Source of the DNA: Streptomyces californicus | Lineage (GTDB): Bacteria; Actinomycetota; Actinomycetes; Streptomycetales; Streptomycetaceae | Length of the DNA stretch: 64,000 nt | Reading direction: 5' to 3' | Assembly (NCBI RefSeq): GCF_000717645.1 | Contig: NZ_JNZZ01000010.1 | Span: forward strand, 124,001-188,000 | The notes under the pieces: model-generated | What the model was told of the DNA's origin: nothing | Seen by the model: the letters and a program-made list of their open reading frames with translations, nothing else | The model's database searches: none | Translations under genes and position numbers: made by a program | In this document: positions 23,496-31,961 of the stretch, piece by piece | Numbering within the stretch: the first letter of the stretch is position 1 | Layout of the letters: every line of letters begins with the position of its first letter

Positions 23496-24737
23496 ATGCG
23501 TGTCGCAATCGCTGGTGCGGGCATCGCCGGACTGACCGCTGCCTGGCTCCTGGAGGACTCGCACGATGTCGTCCTCCTGGAGAAGCGAGCACAGCCGGGT
23601 GGAAATCTCCGTACGTTCTACCCGCCCGGAACGGGCCGCGTGCCCGAAGCCGTGGAGTTGGGGGTACGGGAAGTCCCCTCAGCCCCGGACTCCATGGTCA
23701 TGCGGCTCGCCGGGGAACTGGGCATGGACCGAGGCCACTGGCAGCCCCTTCCCTCCGGACGCCTCCTCCTGAGCGACCGGGATGGGCAGGGCCGGCGTCG
23801 CACCGCTGACGCGCTCGAACCGGTGCCCCGCGAGGTGGTAGTGCGAGCGGTTGCCCTCATGGCGGAGCACGCGTACCGCTGGAAGAGCGGACGGCTCGGC
23901 TGGGAGGTTCCGCTGCGTGAGATGGTGAGGGACTTCGACCTGCCGGACTGGGTGCGGGAGGTCGCCGTGTACTCCCTTCCGGCCGCGACCTTCGGCTGCA
24001 CTCTGGATGAGGCCGGTGCGCTCTCGGCCCGTGCCGTGGGGGAGTTGTACGCCGAGGATCCTTCCGCCCCGGCCGTGGCGGGCTGCCGGCCGCGCGGGGG
24101 CATGCAGTCGCTCGCCCGGCGCCTGGCCTCGCGGTTGTTCCGCGCCGATCTGGCGCTCGGCACCGCCCTGCGGAGCGTCCGCCTTCGGGGAGGCGGCCCC
24201 GAGGTGACCGACACCGACGGGTGCCGGTACCGGACGGACGCCCTTGTGCTCGCGGTGCCGGCTGACGAGGCCGCACGAACGTTGTCACCACACTTCTTCA
24301 GCCCGGCACGGGCCCCACTGGCGTCCTACGCCTACCGTCCCCTGCTCTACCAGGTGCACAGAAGTACCTGCCGCATGCCCGTGGACCGCCGCCTGTGGGC
24401 CCCCACGACCATGTCCGTCCACGGTGCCCGGGCTGAGACCACGGACTGGCACCCCACCAGCGACGGGGACCTCTTCGTCAGCCAGATATCCTCCGGGGCC
24501 CCCGGGCCCGGCGGTCCCCTGGCCTCGGCGAGCTTCCGGACGCTGCAGCCGACCCCCGGCATGCTGAGGGCGCAGAGGAAGCTCCTCGCTCTCCAGGGCG
24601 ACGACGGCGTCTTCTTCGCCGGCCACGTCACCACTCCCGTCAACACCCTTGAGAACGCCCTCGGCAGCGCCGTCGCGGTCGCCCGTCGGCTGGCCCCCCG
24701 GAGCAGGCGACTCGCCCGGCTTCTCGCCGACACGTGA
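23496..24737 (+). CDS. FAD/NAD(P)-binding amine-oxidase-type flavoprotein
   Basis: 413 aa. It begins directly with the dinucleotide-binding fold (MRVAIAGAGIAGLTAAWLLE then VVLLEKRAQPGGNLRT) and ends with the second FAD motif GVFFAGHVTTPVNTLENALG. The middle is typical of the protoporphyrinogen-oxidase/phytoene-desaturase/amine-oxidase superfamily. It is shorter than and only distantly like the oxidase at 15080-16819, so a different substrate is expected. The second of two close ATGs was chosen because GAGGA is 8 nt upstream. 36 nt after paralogue 3 and 10 nt before the HisF-like gene, so cotranscribed. Confidence 0.78.
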   Translation: MRVAIAGAGIAGLTAAWLLEDSHDVVLLEKRAQPGGNLRTFYPPGTGRVPEAVELGVREVPSAPDSMVMRLAGELGMDRGHWQPLPSGRLLLSDRDGQGRRRTADALEPVPREVVVRAVALMAEHAYRWKSGRLGWEVPLREMVRDFDLPDWVREVAVYSLPAATFGCTLDEAGALSARAVGELYAEDPSAPAVAGCRPRGGMQSLARRLASRLFRADLALGTALRSVRLRGGGPEVTDTDGCRYRTDALVLAVPADEAARTLSPHFFSPARAPLASYAYRPLLYQVHRSTCRMPVDRRLWAPTTMSVHGARAETTDWHPTSDGDLFVSQISSGAPGPGGPLASASFRTLQPTPGMLRAQRKLLALQGDDGVFFAGHVTTPVNTLENALGSAVAVARRLAPRSRRLARLLADT

Positions 24738-24747
24738 AAGGTCCCCC

Positions 24748-25548
24748 ATGTCCCGGCCCGTCTTCCACGACCAGCACTCCCACGTAGGCGATCTGGTCAT
24801 CCCCTGCATCGACGTCTCCCGTGGCCGCGCCACGGAACCGAGCGGCATTCCCCACCTGGCCGACCCGACCGATGTACTGGCCATCGCCGAGGCGTACGCC
24901 GCGGGTAGCGCGCAGAAGCTCTTCCTCGACGTCTTCGACTCCTGGGACGCCGTCGACTATCTTCCCGGCCTGCTGCGTGACCTCAGCACGACCGGGATGA
25001 ATCTGCTGGTCTCCGTCGGGCACGGTGACATCCCCTCCGCGGTGCACGCCGGCGGTCTTCTGGAGGCCGGGGCCGACGTCATCTCCGTCAGCACCGCTCT
25101 GATCGAGAAACCGGACACCGTGACGCGGGTCGCCGAGGGCTATGGCGCCCACCGCCTCATGGGCGTCGTCAACTGCCGCTCCGCCGGGCCGGGCCACTGG
25201 CAGGTGTATGTCCACGACGGTGAGCGGAGCACCGGGCGCGGTGCCGCGGAGGTCGCCCGGCAGTTCGGCGAACTCGGTGTGGCCGCCGTACTCGCCAACA
25301 ACATCGACCGGGAAGGCACCGGAGTCGGTTTCGATCTGGAGCTCGTCCGTGCTGTCGCCACCTCCTCGGGCCTCCCCGTCATAGCATCGGGCGGCTGCGG
25401 CGGTCTCGACCACCTCAGCGAGGCACTCGGGGCTGGGCACTCCGCCTACGTCCTGGTCAACGCCATGATCCACCGGGGCACTTACACCGTCCGGGAGATT
25501 CGGGACCATCTCCTGACCCACTCCTCCTTCCGCACAGGTCTCGGCTAG
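24748..25548 (+). CDS. HisF-like (beta/alpha)8 barrel with altered active site
   Basis: 266 aa. It aligns over its whole length with HisF, the cyclase subunit of imidazole-glycerol-phosphate synthase: IPCIDVSRGR (HisF Asp11 kept), FLDVFDS, ISVSTALIEKP, NNIDREGTGVGFD and PVIASGGCGG. The HisF residues Lys19, Asp130 and Asp176 appear as Glu, Asn (GVVNCRS in place of AIDAKR) and Glu. The first phosphate-binding GGG is also lost (VSVGHGD). No HisH glutaminase is nearby. It is therefore unlikely to be the histidine enzyme and was probably recruited for a cluster-specific phosphoribosyl or sugar-isomerisation step. Start: ATG 10 nt after the previous stop. Confidence 0.85.
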   Translation: MSRPVFHDQHSHVGDLVIPCIDVSRGRATEPSGIPHLADPTDVLAIAEAYAAGSAQKLFLDVFDSWDAVDYLPGLLRDLSTTGMNLLVSVGHGDIPSAVHAGGLLEAGADVISVSTALIEKPDTVTRVAEGYGAHRLMGVVNCRSAGPGHWQVYVHDGERSTGRGAAEVARQFGELGVAAVLANNIDREGTGVGFDLELVRAVATSSGLPVIASGGCGGLDHLSEALGAGHSAYVLVNAMIHRGTYTVREIRDHLLTHSSFRTGLG

Positions 25549-25558
25549 GGGCTTGGCC

Positions 25559-26563
25559 GTGCGCCAGATCGTCTTCGCCCGGTACGGCGATCCCGCCGAT
25601 GTGCTGGTCCTCGCCCACCGTCCGGCCCCGGAGCCCGGCCCCCGCCAGGTGCGTGTGCGCATGCTGGCCCGGCCCGTCAACCCTTCCGATCTGCTCCTGG
25701 TGGAAGGCCGTTACGGGAGGCCTGCCTCCTTCGCGCCGGGACTCCACCCTGATGGCGTCCGCACGGCGGCGGCCGTCGGGTTCGAAGGGGTGGGTGTGGT
25801 CGACCGGGCCGGACCGGACGCGCACCATTCGGTGGGCACCCGCGTAGCGGTCTCGGCCCAGGGCACCTGGGCCGAGTACGTCGTCGCGGACCACCGGGAC
25901 GCTCACCCGGTGCCTCCGGGCCTGAGCGACGCCGCTGCCTGCCGACTCACCGTCAATCCCGTCACCGCCAACCTCATGCTCGAAGACCTCGCCCTTGAGC
26001 CGAAGGACCTGGTCCTGTTCACTGCGGCGGCCTCATCCGTTGCTCGGATGATGATCCGTCTCGCCCACTCGAGAGGCGCGCGCTGTATCGGCCTGGTACG
26101 TGACCTGCGGCACCGGCGGCCCCTCATGGAAGCCGGTGCGTTCGCCGTCCTGTGCGAAGACGAACCCGACCTCGAACGACAGCTTTCGAACATCGCCACC
26201 ACGTCGGGCATCCGCGCAGTGGTGGACGCGGTCGGCGGCCCGGTCGCCGACCTGTCGCTCCGGGCCCTGTGCCCGCACGGCCGGTTCGTCAGTTACGGCC
26301 TCCTGTCCGGACTGCCCGTCACCGTCCGCCCGGAGGACCTCGTGTTCCGCGGAATCACCATGACCGGCTTCTGGCTCCCCGAACGACTGTCCCGGCTCAC
26401 CCCCGCGCAGGTCACTGACGCGCTGGCGCGGGCTGCCCTCCAACTGGCCGACGGCACGATCGACGTCCCCCGCGCCGAGACGTTCGATCTCTCGGACTTC
26501 CAGGCGGCCGTGCGCCACAGCCGTGAGCCGGGACACCTCTCCAAGGCCGTCCTGGTCGGCTGA
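25559..26563 (+). CDS. Zinc-free MDR oxidoreductase, 2-enoyl-thioester-reductase-like
   Basis: 334 aa. GroES-like N-terminus (RMLARPVNPSDLLLVEGRYG; VGFEGVGVVDRAG) and a Rossmann half with FTAAASSVARMMIRLAHSRG. No structural or catalytic zinc cysteines are present. CRLTVNPVTANLMLEDLAL closely matches the 'LxVNPxTAxxML' signature of MECR/ETR-type enoyl reductases within the quinone oxidoreductase family. It would reduce an activated C=C bond with NADPH. Last gene of its operon (10 nt after the HisF-like gene), converging on the N-acetyltransferase gene with only 33 nt between. Confidence 0.85.
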   Translation: MRQIVFARYGDPADVLVLAHRPAPEPGPRQVRVRMLARPVNPSDLLLVEGRYGRPASFAPGLHPDGVRTAAAVGFEGVGVVDRAGPDAHHSVGTRVAVSAQGTWAEYVVADHRDAHPVPPGLSDAAACRLTVNPVTANLMLEDLALEPKDLVLFTAAASSVARMMIRLAHSRGARCIGLVRDLRHRRPLMEAGAFAVLCEDEPDLERQLSNIATTSGIRAVVDAVGGPVADLSLRALCPHGRFVSYGLLSGLPVTVRPEDLVFRGITMTGFWLPERLSRLTPAQVTDALARAALQLADGTIDVPRAETFDLSDFQAAVRHSREPGHLSKAVLVG

Positions 26564-26596
26564 GACTTCCCGGCGTCGAAGCGTCCTGCCCCTGCG

Positions 26597-27466
26597 TCAC
26601 GAGGTCTCCTCTCCCTCCGAGTGAGGAGGAAAGAGACGTCGCGCGAGGCCGCTGAGCCGTTCCCGGGGCAGACGGATCCCGAAGCGTGCCAGATCCGCTT
26701 CCAGCGAGGTGCGGGTCAGCCTGCGCGTCCGCTGCACGCCTCCCCGTGTCTCCAGGAAATCGAGACCCCGTACGTGCAGGCGCGTGTCGGGAGTGGTCAA
26801 GTGGAGCAACGGAGCCCTGCGCAGCATCGAGCGCGGATGGGTGGCCAGGAAGTGGTGGGCGACGACGAAGTCCATGGGCTCCTGGGGTTCGAGGGTGAAA
26901 TGGTAGAGCGCTGTCCACACGTCCTCCTGGTGCATCTCGACGGTCCAGAAGGGAGACGACAGGGCACGTATGCGGAAGGTCCGGCCGAGTTGGTGGGATG
27001 TCGCGCCGTCGTGCAGGGGCAGCGGTTCGAGAAAGCCCTGGACGCCGAACCCGACGTCGCACAGCCATGTGTGAGGGCCATGTCGGACGTGCAGGGCCAT
27101 GTGGGTGCGGGGCCGTGGTCCTTCGCCGCCCAGCCGCACGCGTGCGGCGATCCTGTCGACGCGGTAGCCCAGGTGTTCCAGGACACAGCCGAACAGCAGG
27201 TTGTGCTCATGGCAGCAGCCGCCTCGCGGACCACTCAGTTTGCGCAGCACCTCCGCGGGGCCGAGTCCGACCGGGACGTCGGCGACGAAGTCGAGGTTGT
27301 CGAACGGGATGGCCGCCACGTGCGCTCGGTGAAGGAGGCGCAGCCTCTCCTCAGGGGCTCCGGCACCGGGATCGCGCAGGCCGACCCGTCGTGCGTACAC
27401 ACGCAGGTCCACCCGCTCGTGGCCCCACGAGGACGGCGGAATGTCGTCGTACGTGCCCTGAGTCAT
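26597..27466 (-). CDS. Arylamine N-acetyltransferase family protein
   Basis: 289 aa. The Cys-His-Asp triad is intact: GPRGGCCHEHN (Cys), RTHMALHV (His) and WLCDVGFG (Asp). The family transfers acyl groups from CoA to arylamines or hydrazines; cluster-borne members such as RifF form amides in antibiotic pathways. An aromatic amine is a sensible acceptor here, because TDO-type chemistry yields anilines (inference). It is the last gene of a tightly coupled minus-strand operon: its ATG overlaps the amidase stop (ATGA). Confidence 0.92.
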   Translation of the reverse strand: MTQGTYDDIPPSSWGHERVDLRVYARRVGLRDPGAGAPEERLRLLHRAHVAAIPFDNLDFVADVPVGLGPAEVLRKLSGPRGGCCHEHNLLFGCVLEHLGYRVDRIAARVRLGGEGPRPRTHMALHVRHGPHTWLCDVGFGVQGFLEPLPLHDGATSHQLGRTFRIRALSSPFWTVEMHQEDVWTALYHFTLEPQEPMDFVVAHHFLATHPRSMLRRAPLLHLTTPDTRLHVRGLDFLETRGGVQRTRRLTRTSLEADLARFGIRLPRERLSGLARRLFPPHSEGEETS

Positions 27467-28845
27467 GCGGAGCCACGCCCGGTGAGGAGGTCGGCAGCGC
27501 GCTCCGCGACATCGAGCAGCATCGTGTCCGCACTCGGAGCGGCGTCCAGGAGCAGGCCCACCGGAAGACCTGAGGCGGTGTGGCCCGCGGGGACCGTGAT
27601 GGACGGGCTCCCCGTCACAGCCGCCACCGCCGTGTTGCGGATGTAGGTGAGAAACGTGGACGCCTCACCCGAGGGGCGGACCAGGGCGGCGCCCACGTCC
27701 TTACCGGGAGCCGGCAGCGTGGTCGCGGGCGCCAGCAGGACATGCGCTTCCTCCCGTCCTCTCAGAAAGTCCAGCCGACTCGCCAGGAGCCGGGCGGTGT
27801 TCAGAGCTTCCTCGTAGGCGGTCCGGTCCGGCCCACCACCTCCGAGCAGGGGCAGAACGAGATCGCGGACGTCCTCGCCCGACACCGCGCGCAGTACGTC
27901 GTCCGCCTCGGGTGCGCCGGGGTGGCGGGTGAGGTAGCCGGCGAGGGCGCAGCGGGTCTCGTGCGCGGGGACGAGGGTCGCGCTTCGCAGCACGTCGTGC
28001 CAGGAGAAACCAGGCAATGCGCGTTCGACCAGTTCCCAGCCCGCAACGCTCAGTCTTTCGCAGGCGGCCCGGCAGACGTGTTCGACCTGGGGGTCGAGGT
28101 CTTCCCAGAGAGGGGCGGGAAGCACGGCTCTGGGGACCCGGCGAAGCGGCGTGGCGGCGCGGGCGTGGGGACCGGCCAGGACGCGGTCGAGCAGGCGGGC
28201 GTCATGGACGTCGCGGGTCATCACGCCGACCGTGTCCCTGCTGGTGGAGACACGCACCACCCCGTCAGCCGGGTAGCGACCCAGGGTGGGCCGGTACCCG
28301 ATGACGCCGCAGAGCGCCGCCGGGATGCGGACGGAGCCTCCGGTGTCGGTGCCCAGGCCTGCCGGTACGAGGCGCGCGGCGACGGCCGCGGCGGTTCCCG
28401 AGCTGCTGCCACCGGCCAGATGGTCCGGGGCGGAGGGGTTGAGAGAGGGCGGCCCCAGGGCGTGATGACCGGTGATGCCGTAGGCGAGTTCGTGCAGCGC
28501 GGTCTTGCCCGCCAAGGCGGCACCGGCTCGCGCACAGCGCTCCCACACCGTGCTGGAGCGCGAGGGCAGGTGCCTCCGCAGGGCCGGTGTGCCGGCCGTG
28601 GTACGGACTCCCGCCACGTCGATGTTGTCCTTCACCGCGAGGAGCACTCCGAACAGCGGATTCTCCGGCGTGACTTCGTCGAGAGCCGTGTGGAACGCCT
28701 CGCTGAGGTACGCGTTGAGGTGGGCGTGTTCACGGGTGCGGACGGCGAGGGCCTCACGGTACGCGGCGGGGCTGATACGGAGCGCCCGCAAGTGTGCGAC
28801 GGCTTGTGCGAGCGTCCAGTCCGTCGGTTCGGACGGGCGCCTCAC
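27463..28845 (-). CDS. Amidase-signature hydrolase (IaaH-like)
   Basis: 460 aa. Amidase-signature triad visible: Lys in GVLLAVKDNIDVAG, the cis-Ser in LAGGSSSGTAAAVAA, and the nucleophile Ser in GTDTGGSVRIPAALCG. Cleaves carboxamides to acids and ammonia, or transfers the acyl group. With an IaaM-like oxidase in the same cluster, indole-3-acetamide or a similar arylacetamide is one candidate substrate (inference). The GTG start overlaps the aminotransferase stop (GTGA), and its own stop overlaps the acetyltransferase ATG, so it is the middle of a coupled chain. Confidence 0.9.
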   Translation of the reverse strand: MRRPSEPTDWTLAQAVAHLRALRISPAAYREALAVRTREHAHLNAYLSEAFHTALDEVTPENPLFGVLLAVKDNIDVAGVRTTAGTPALRRHLPSRSSTVWERCARAGAALAGKTALHELAYGITGHHALGPPSLNPSAPDHLAGGSSSGTAAAVAARLVPAGLGTDTGGSVRIPAALCGVIGYRPTLGRYPADGVVRVSTSRDTVGVMTRDVHDARLLDRVLAGPHARAATPLRRVPRAVLPAPLWEDLDPQVEHVCRAACERLSVAGWELVERALPGFSWHDVLRSATLVPAHETRCALAGYLTRHPGAPEADDVLRAVSGEDVRDLVLPLLGGGGPDRTAYEEALNTARLLASRLDFLRGREEAHVLLAPATTLPAPGKDVGAALVRPSGEASTFLTYIRNTAVAAVTGSPSITVPAGHTASGLPVGLLLDAAPSADTMLLDVAERAADLLTGRGSA

Positions 28846-30257
28846 GGAGCGTCCCGATGAACGTGACCGGCGTCCTTCTCCAGTAGCTCCGGATGGTGGA
28901 CGGCGATGTAGGGCCGCAGATCGTGGAGGGCGTTGCCGTAGGCGTCCACGAGTGCGTCCACGCTCTCCGGCGCGGTCGGCACGTGCTGACACAACAGTCC
29001 GTGCGGGGCGGTGAGGAATCCGGCGTTCAGGAGACTGAGGTGCAGCAACGACCTCAGCTCCGCCCTGCCTGCGCGGAGGCGGGCGGTGTCGGCCGCGTCG
29101 CGCGGGGGCGTGCTCCCGAAGTGGAAGTAGCTGAGGCCGCCCTCTCCCACCGACCTGCCCGCCACTCCCACCGAAGCGGCCGCGGCGTCCAGGCCCGCGC
29201 GCAGCCGGTCGCCCAGGAAGTCGAGGTGGGCGATCTCGTCCGTACCGAAGTGGTCGAGGGCGGCTGATCCGGCGGCCAGCGAGAGGCTGTTCCCGCCGAA
29301 GGCGCCGGCGTGGTGGACGGGGTGGGGGCGAGAGGGGTCGAAGAGGGCCATGACGTCCTCGCGTCCGCCGAAGACTCCCAGGGGCAGCCCGCCTCCGACG
29401 ATCTTGCTGTGGGTGGTCAGGTCGGGAATCACGCCGTGTTTGACCTGCCAGGGGCCGAGCCGGAGGGTGGCACACTCGTCGAACACGAGCAGGGCACCCG
29501 CCTCCCGGGTGAGGCGCCGTAGCCCGGCGAGATAGCCGGGCGCCGAGGGGACACCGCCGCCGACACCGAGAACCGGCTCCACGACCACGGCGGCGATCTG
29601 TTCGCCCAGCCCACGGAGGACCGTTGCGGCTGCCGGAAGATCGTTGTACGGAATGGCGACGATGTCGCCCGCTGTCGAGAGCGCGACCCCGGCCGCCGGC
29701 CGGATCTCGGGCAATCCCGCCAAACGTGCTGGAGCGGTCCGCTGCGGGGCGAAGAAGGCGTTGACCTGTCCCCAGTCGTGGGTTCCGTGGTAGCCGCCGT
29801 CGATCTTCACGACCAGATCACGGCCGGTGTACGCGCGGGCGGTACGGACCGCCCACATGGTCGCTTCGGTACCGCTGTTGCAGTATCTGAGGCGTTCCAG
29901 GGAGGGGTTGAGGGCACGCAGGCGTTCCGCGTGTTCGTACTGGAGCGGAACCGGACCGCCCGGTGCGGTTCCGCGGGTCATTTGTCCGGTGACGGCCGCC
30001 ACCAGTGCCGGATGGTTGTGACCGTGGGCCAAGGCCCCGTAGTTGGCGATCATGTCCTCGTACCAGTGCCCGTCGGCGTCCCGCACCCGTGTCCCCTCGC
30101 ACTGCACGAGAAAGAGCGGGTATGGGGGGTACCACGTCATCGAACGGGTGTCGCCGCCGGGCAGCGAACGGGCTGCCCGGTGCGAAGCGGTGGCAGAGGC
30201 AGGGGTGGCGTGTTCGTAGGCTTCCCGTATTCTTCCGGCCACGTCGTGACGGTTCAT
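28842..30257 (-). CDS. Class III PLP aminotransferase / glutamate-1-semialdehyde aminomutase-like
   Basis: 471 aa. PLP features: YCNSGTEATMWAVRTARAYT (phosphate-binding), GGYHGTHDW, FDECATLRLG (Asp to pyridine N) and THSKIVGGGLPLG (Schiff-base Lys). The GGDTRSMTWYPPYPLF N-terminus is typical of the GSA-aminomutase-like subgroup found in many natural-product clusters. It may act on an amino acid or aldehyde made in the cluster. It overlaps the preceding TDO-like gene (ATGA) and the following amidase (GTGA). Confidence 0.88.
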   Translation of the reverse strand: MNRHDVAGRIREAYEHATPASATASHRAARSLPGGDTRSMTWYPPYPLFLVQCEGTRVRDADGHWYEDMIANYGALAHGHNHPALVAAVTGQMTRGTAPGGPVPLQYEHAERLRALNPSLERLRYCNSGTEATMWAVRTARAYTGRDLVVKIDGGYHGTHDWGQVNAFFAPQRTAPARLAGLPEIRPAAGVALSTAGDIVAIPYNDLPAAATVLRGLGEQIAAVVVEPVLGVGGGVPSAPGYLAGLRRLTREAGALLVFDECATLRLGPWQVKHGVIPDLTTHSKIVGGGLPLGVFGGREDVMALFDPSRPHPVHHAGAFGGNSLSLAAGSAALDHFGTDEIAHLDFLGDRLRAGLDAAAASVGVAGRSVGEGGLSYFHFGSTPPRDAADTARLRAGRAELRSLLHLSLLNAGFLTAPHGLLCQHVPTAPESVDALVDAYGNALHDLRPYIAVHHPELLEKDAGHVHRDAP

Positions 30258-31720
30258 CCCCGCTCCCGCTTCCGCGATGCACCCGGGCCCGGGTCGAGCG
30301 GAGACGGGGGGAAGGCGTGGTCACCACCGGTGGTGCCGCCCTCCAGACAGGAACGCGCTTCCCACAGCTCCGGAAAGGCGTGCTGGGAAGCGACGTGGCG
30401 CAGCCATGCGACACCGGTGGTGCCGCCCGTCCCCGGCTTGTACCCGATGATCCGCTCCACGGTGAGCAGGTGGAGCGACCGCCACCTGCCGAAGGCCTGG
30501 GCGAGGTCCATCAGCGACTCCGCCCAGCGCAGCAGTCCGCTGGAGACGCTCTTCTCGCGGTGGATCCTCGCCCAGGCGGCACGAATCGCCTGCGCGTCGC
30601 GGTCCGGTCCCAGAGCTCCCGCGCTCAGCAGCCCCCGTCGTACCAGAAGGCCCAGCGCGTCGTCGTAGACACTCGCATCGTGCAGTGCCCGGTACACCTC
30701 GGTCTCGACCCCGGGCACCCCCTCGTACGTCGCCGCGGTGGAAGGAGCCGCGACACCGAGCGCGAACTCCAGCTCGCGGTACTTGTACGAACCGTTGCCG
30801 GACGCGTCTCCGAGGGCATCCCGGAATGAGTGGAACTCGGCCGGCGACAGTGTGGACAACAGCCCCCAGAATTCACCGAGGAGCCGGAATCCGGCTGCGG
30901 CCCGCCGCACATGCCAGGAGGACCGGCCGAGGTCATCGGCAGCGATTCCCTCCTGAGCCGCACGCACCTCTTCCAGTACCAGCGAGAACAAGAGTTCCTT
31001 GGCCTGTCCGGCGAGATAGAAAGAGGATTCCGCTTGGTGCGCCGTACGGGGCTGGTGCAGGGCGTGGAGCAGGGTGACGCTCTGGTAGTCGATGTACGAG
31101 TTGCCGGTCGGGGCGGGAAGCCTGGGCGCTCCTTCGTACAGTGTCCGGAACTCCTGCGGAACTTTCCCGCCGTCCTCGTACCGGATTCCGAACCTCTTCC
31201 GGTACTCGGCGAACAGAAACGGGTCCGCGTGCAGGAAAAGGATGTCGTGGAAGGCCATGTGTCGGACCGCCACGAGCGGGAGCGGCGACCTGGACACCGC
31301 GAAGGAGGGATTCCAGTGCGCGGGTTCCGGGCAGGCGGGATGGAACTGCCCCACCATCAGGCCCTCGCGCACGGCCTCCCGTTTCAGACGGCGCTGTGCC
31401 CTGTCGAGCAGACGCCAGCGGTGCCGGGGGAGGTCCCTGATCAGGACCACCAGCGCGGTGAGCGGTTCTTTTCCCTCCGGAACCGGAAGGTCGCGGAAGT
31501 GCTGCATGCGGTCGCGCAAGGAGCTCACCAGTTCATCCGTGCCGTCCGCGGGTTCCGCGCGAAGGCTCTCCATCCGGATCGCCCCCGCCTCCCGAGCGGG
31601 TCCGACGAAAGGACACACCGCTCCTCCGCGCCCCAGGTCCTCATGCTCTCTGGTGAGATACTCCCTGATCCACTGCTCGGCAACGCGCTGATCCTCGGAT
31701 GTCGATTCGATCATTTGCAT
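30254..31720 (-). CDS. Tryptophan 2,3-dioxygenase homologue with N-terminal DUF6875-like domain
   Basis: ~488 aa. Residues ~20-200 are DUF6875-like: a CPFVGPAREAG motif and VGQFHPACPEPAHWN before AVRHMAFHDILFL. From ~225 the protein follows TDO: YIDYQSVTLL, FRDALGDASGNGS...YRELEFAL, and RSLHLLTVERIIGYKPGTGG containing the heme-ligand His. The distal His of TDO (FIVVHQ in the family) is replaced at SFYLAGQAKELL. TDO opens the indole ring of Trp to N-formylkynurenine; related enzymes make oxindoles. The product here is uncertain because of the altered distal pocket. Start: ATG preceded by GGGG; a second ATG six bases on is possible. Confidence 0.85.
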   Translation of the reverse strand: MQMIESTSEDQRVAEQWIREYLTREHEDLGRGGAVCPFVGPAREAGAIRMESLRAEPADGTDELVSSLRDRMQHFRDLPVPEGKEPLTALVVLIRDLPRHRWRLLDRAQRRLKREAVREGLMVGQFHPACPEPAHWNPSFAVSRSPLPLVAVRHMAFHDILFLHADPFLFAEYRKRFGIRYEDGGKVPQEFRTLYEGAPRLPAPTGNSYIDYQSVTLLHALHQPRTAHQAESSFYLAGQAKELLFSLVLEEVRAAQEGIAADDLGRSSWHVRRAAAGFRLLGEFWGLLSTLSPAEFHSFRDALGDASGNGSYKYRELEFALGVAAPSTAATYEGVPGVETEVYRALHDASVYDDALGLLVRRGLLSAGALGPDRDAQAIRAAWARIHREKSVSSGLLRWAESLMDLAQAFGRWRSLHLLTVERIIGYKPGTGGTTGVAWLRHVASQHAFPELWEARSCLEGGTTGGDHAFPPSPLDPGPGASRKRERG

Positions 31721-31961
31721 GATGTGCCCCACACGGTATTTCCTGAAGAAGTCCCGCTTCCTTCCTACGCCTCATGCGGGGGCATGTAAATCGATTTCGA
31801 TTATTCTTTTGATGCCTTGCGTCTCGTTCCGTATCAAAGGTTTTCTTTTTTCTCATGAGTCCCTGTGGCGGAAAACCGAACCACAACTGTGCCCTGGACC
31901 CACGGGGAGCCTCGTCCGGATTTCCGGTGCCGCCGGACCAGGGCTTCCGCGCCCGGGGCGT

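Noticed and set aside
24748..25548. Calling the barrel a genuine hisF
   Set aside because: Several catalytic positions differ, no hisH or other his genes are near, and it sits in a biosynthetic operon.
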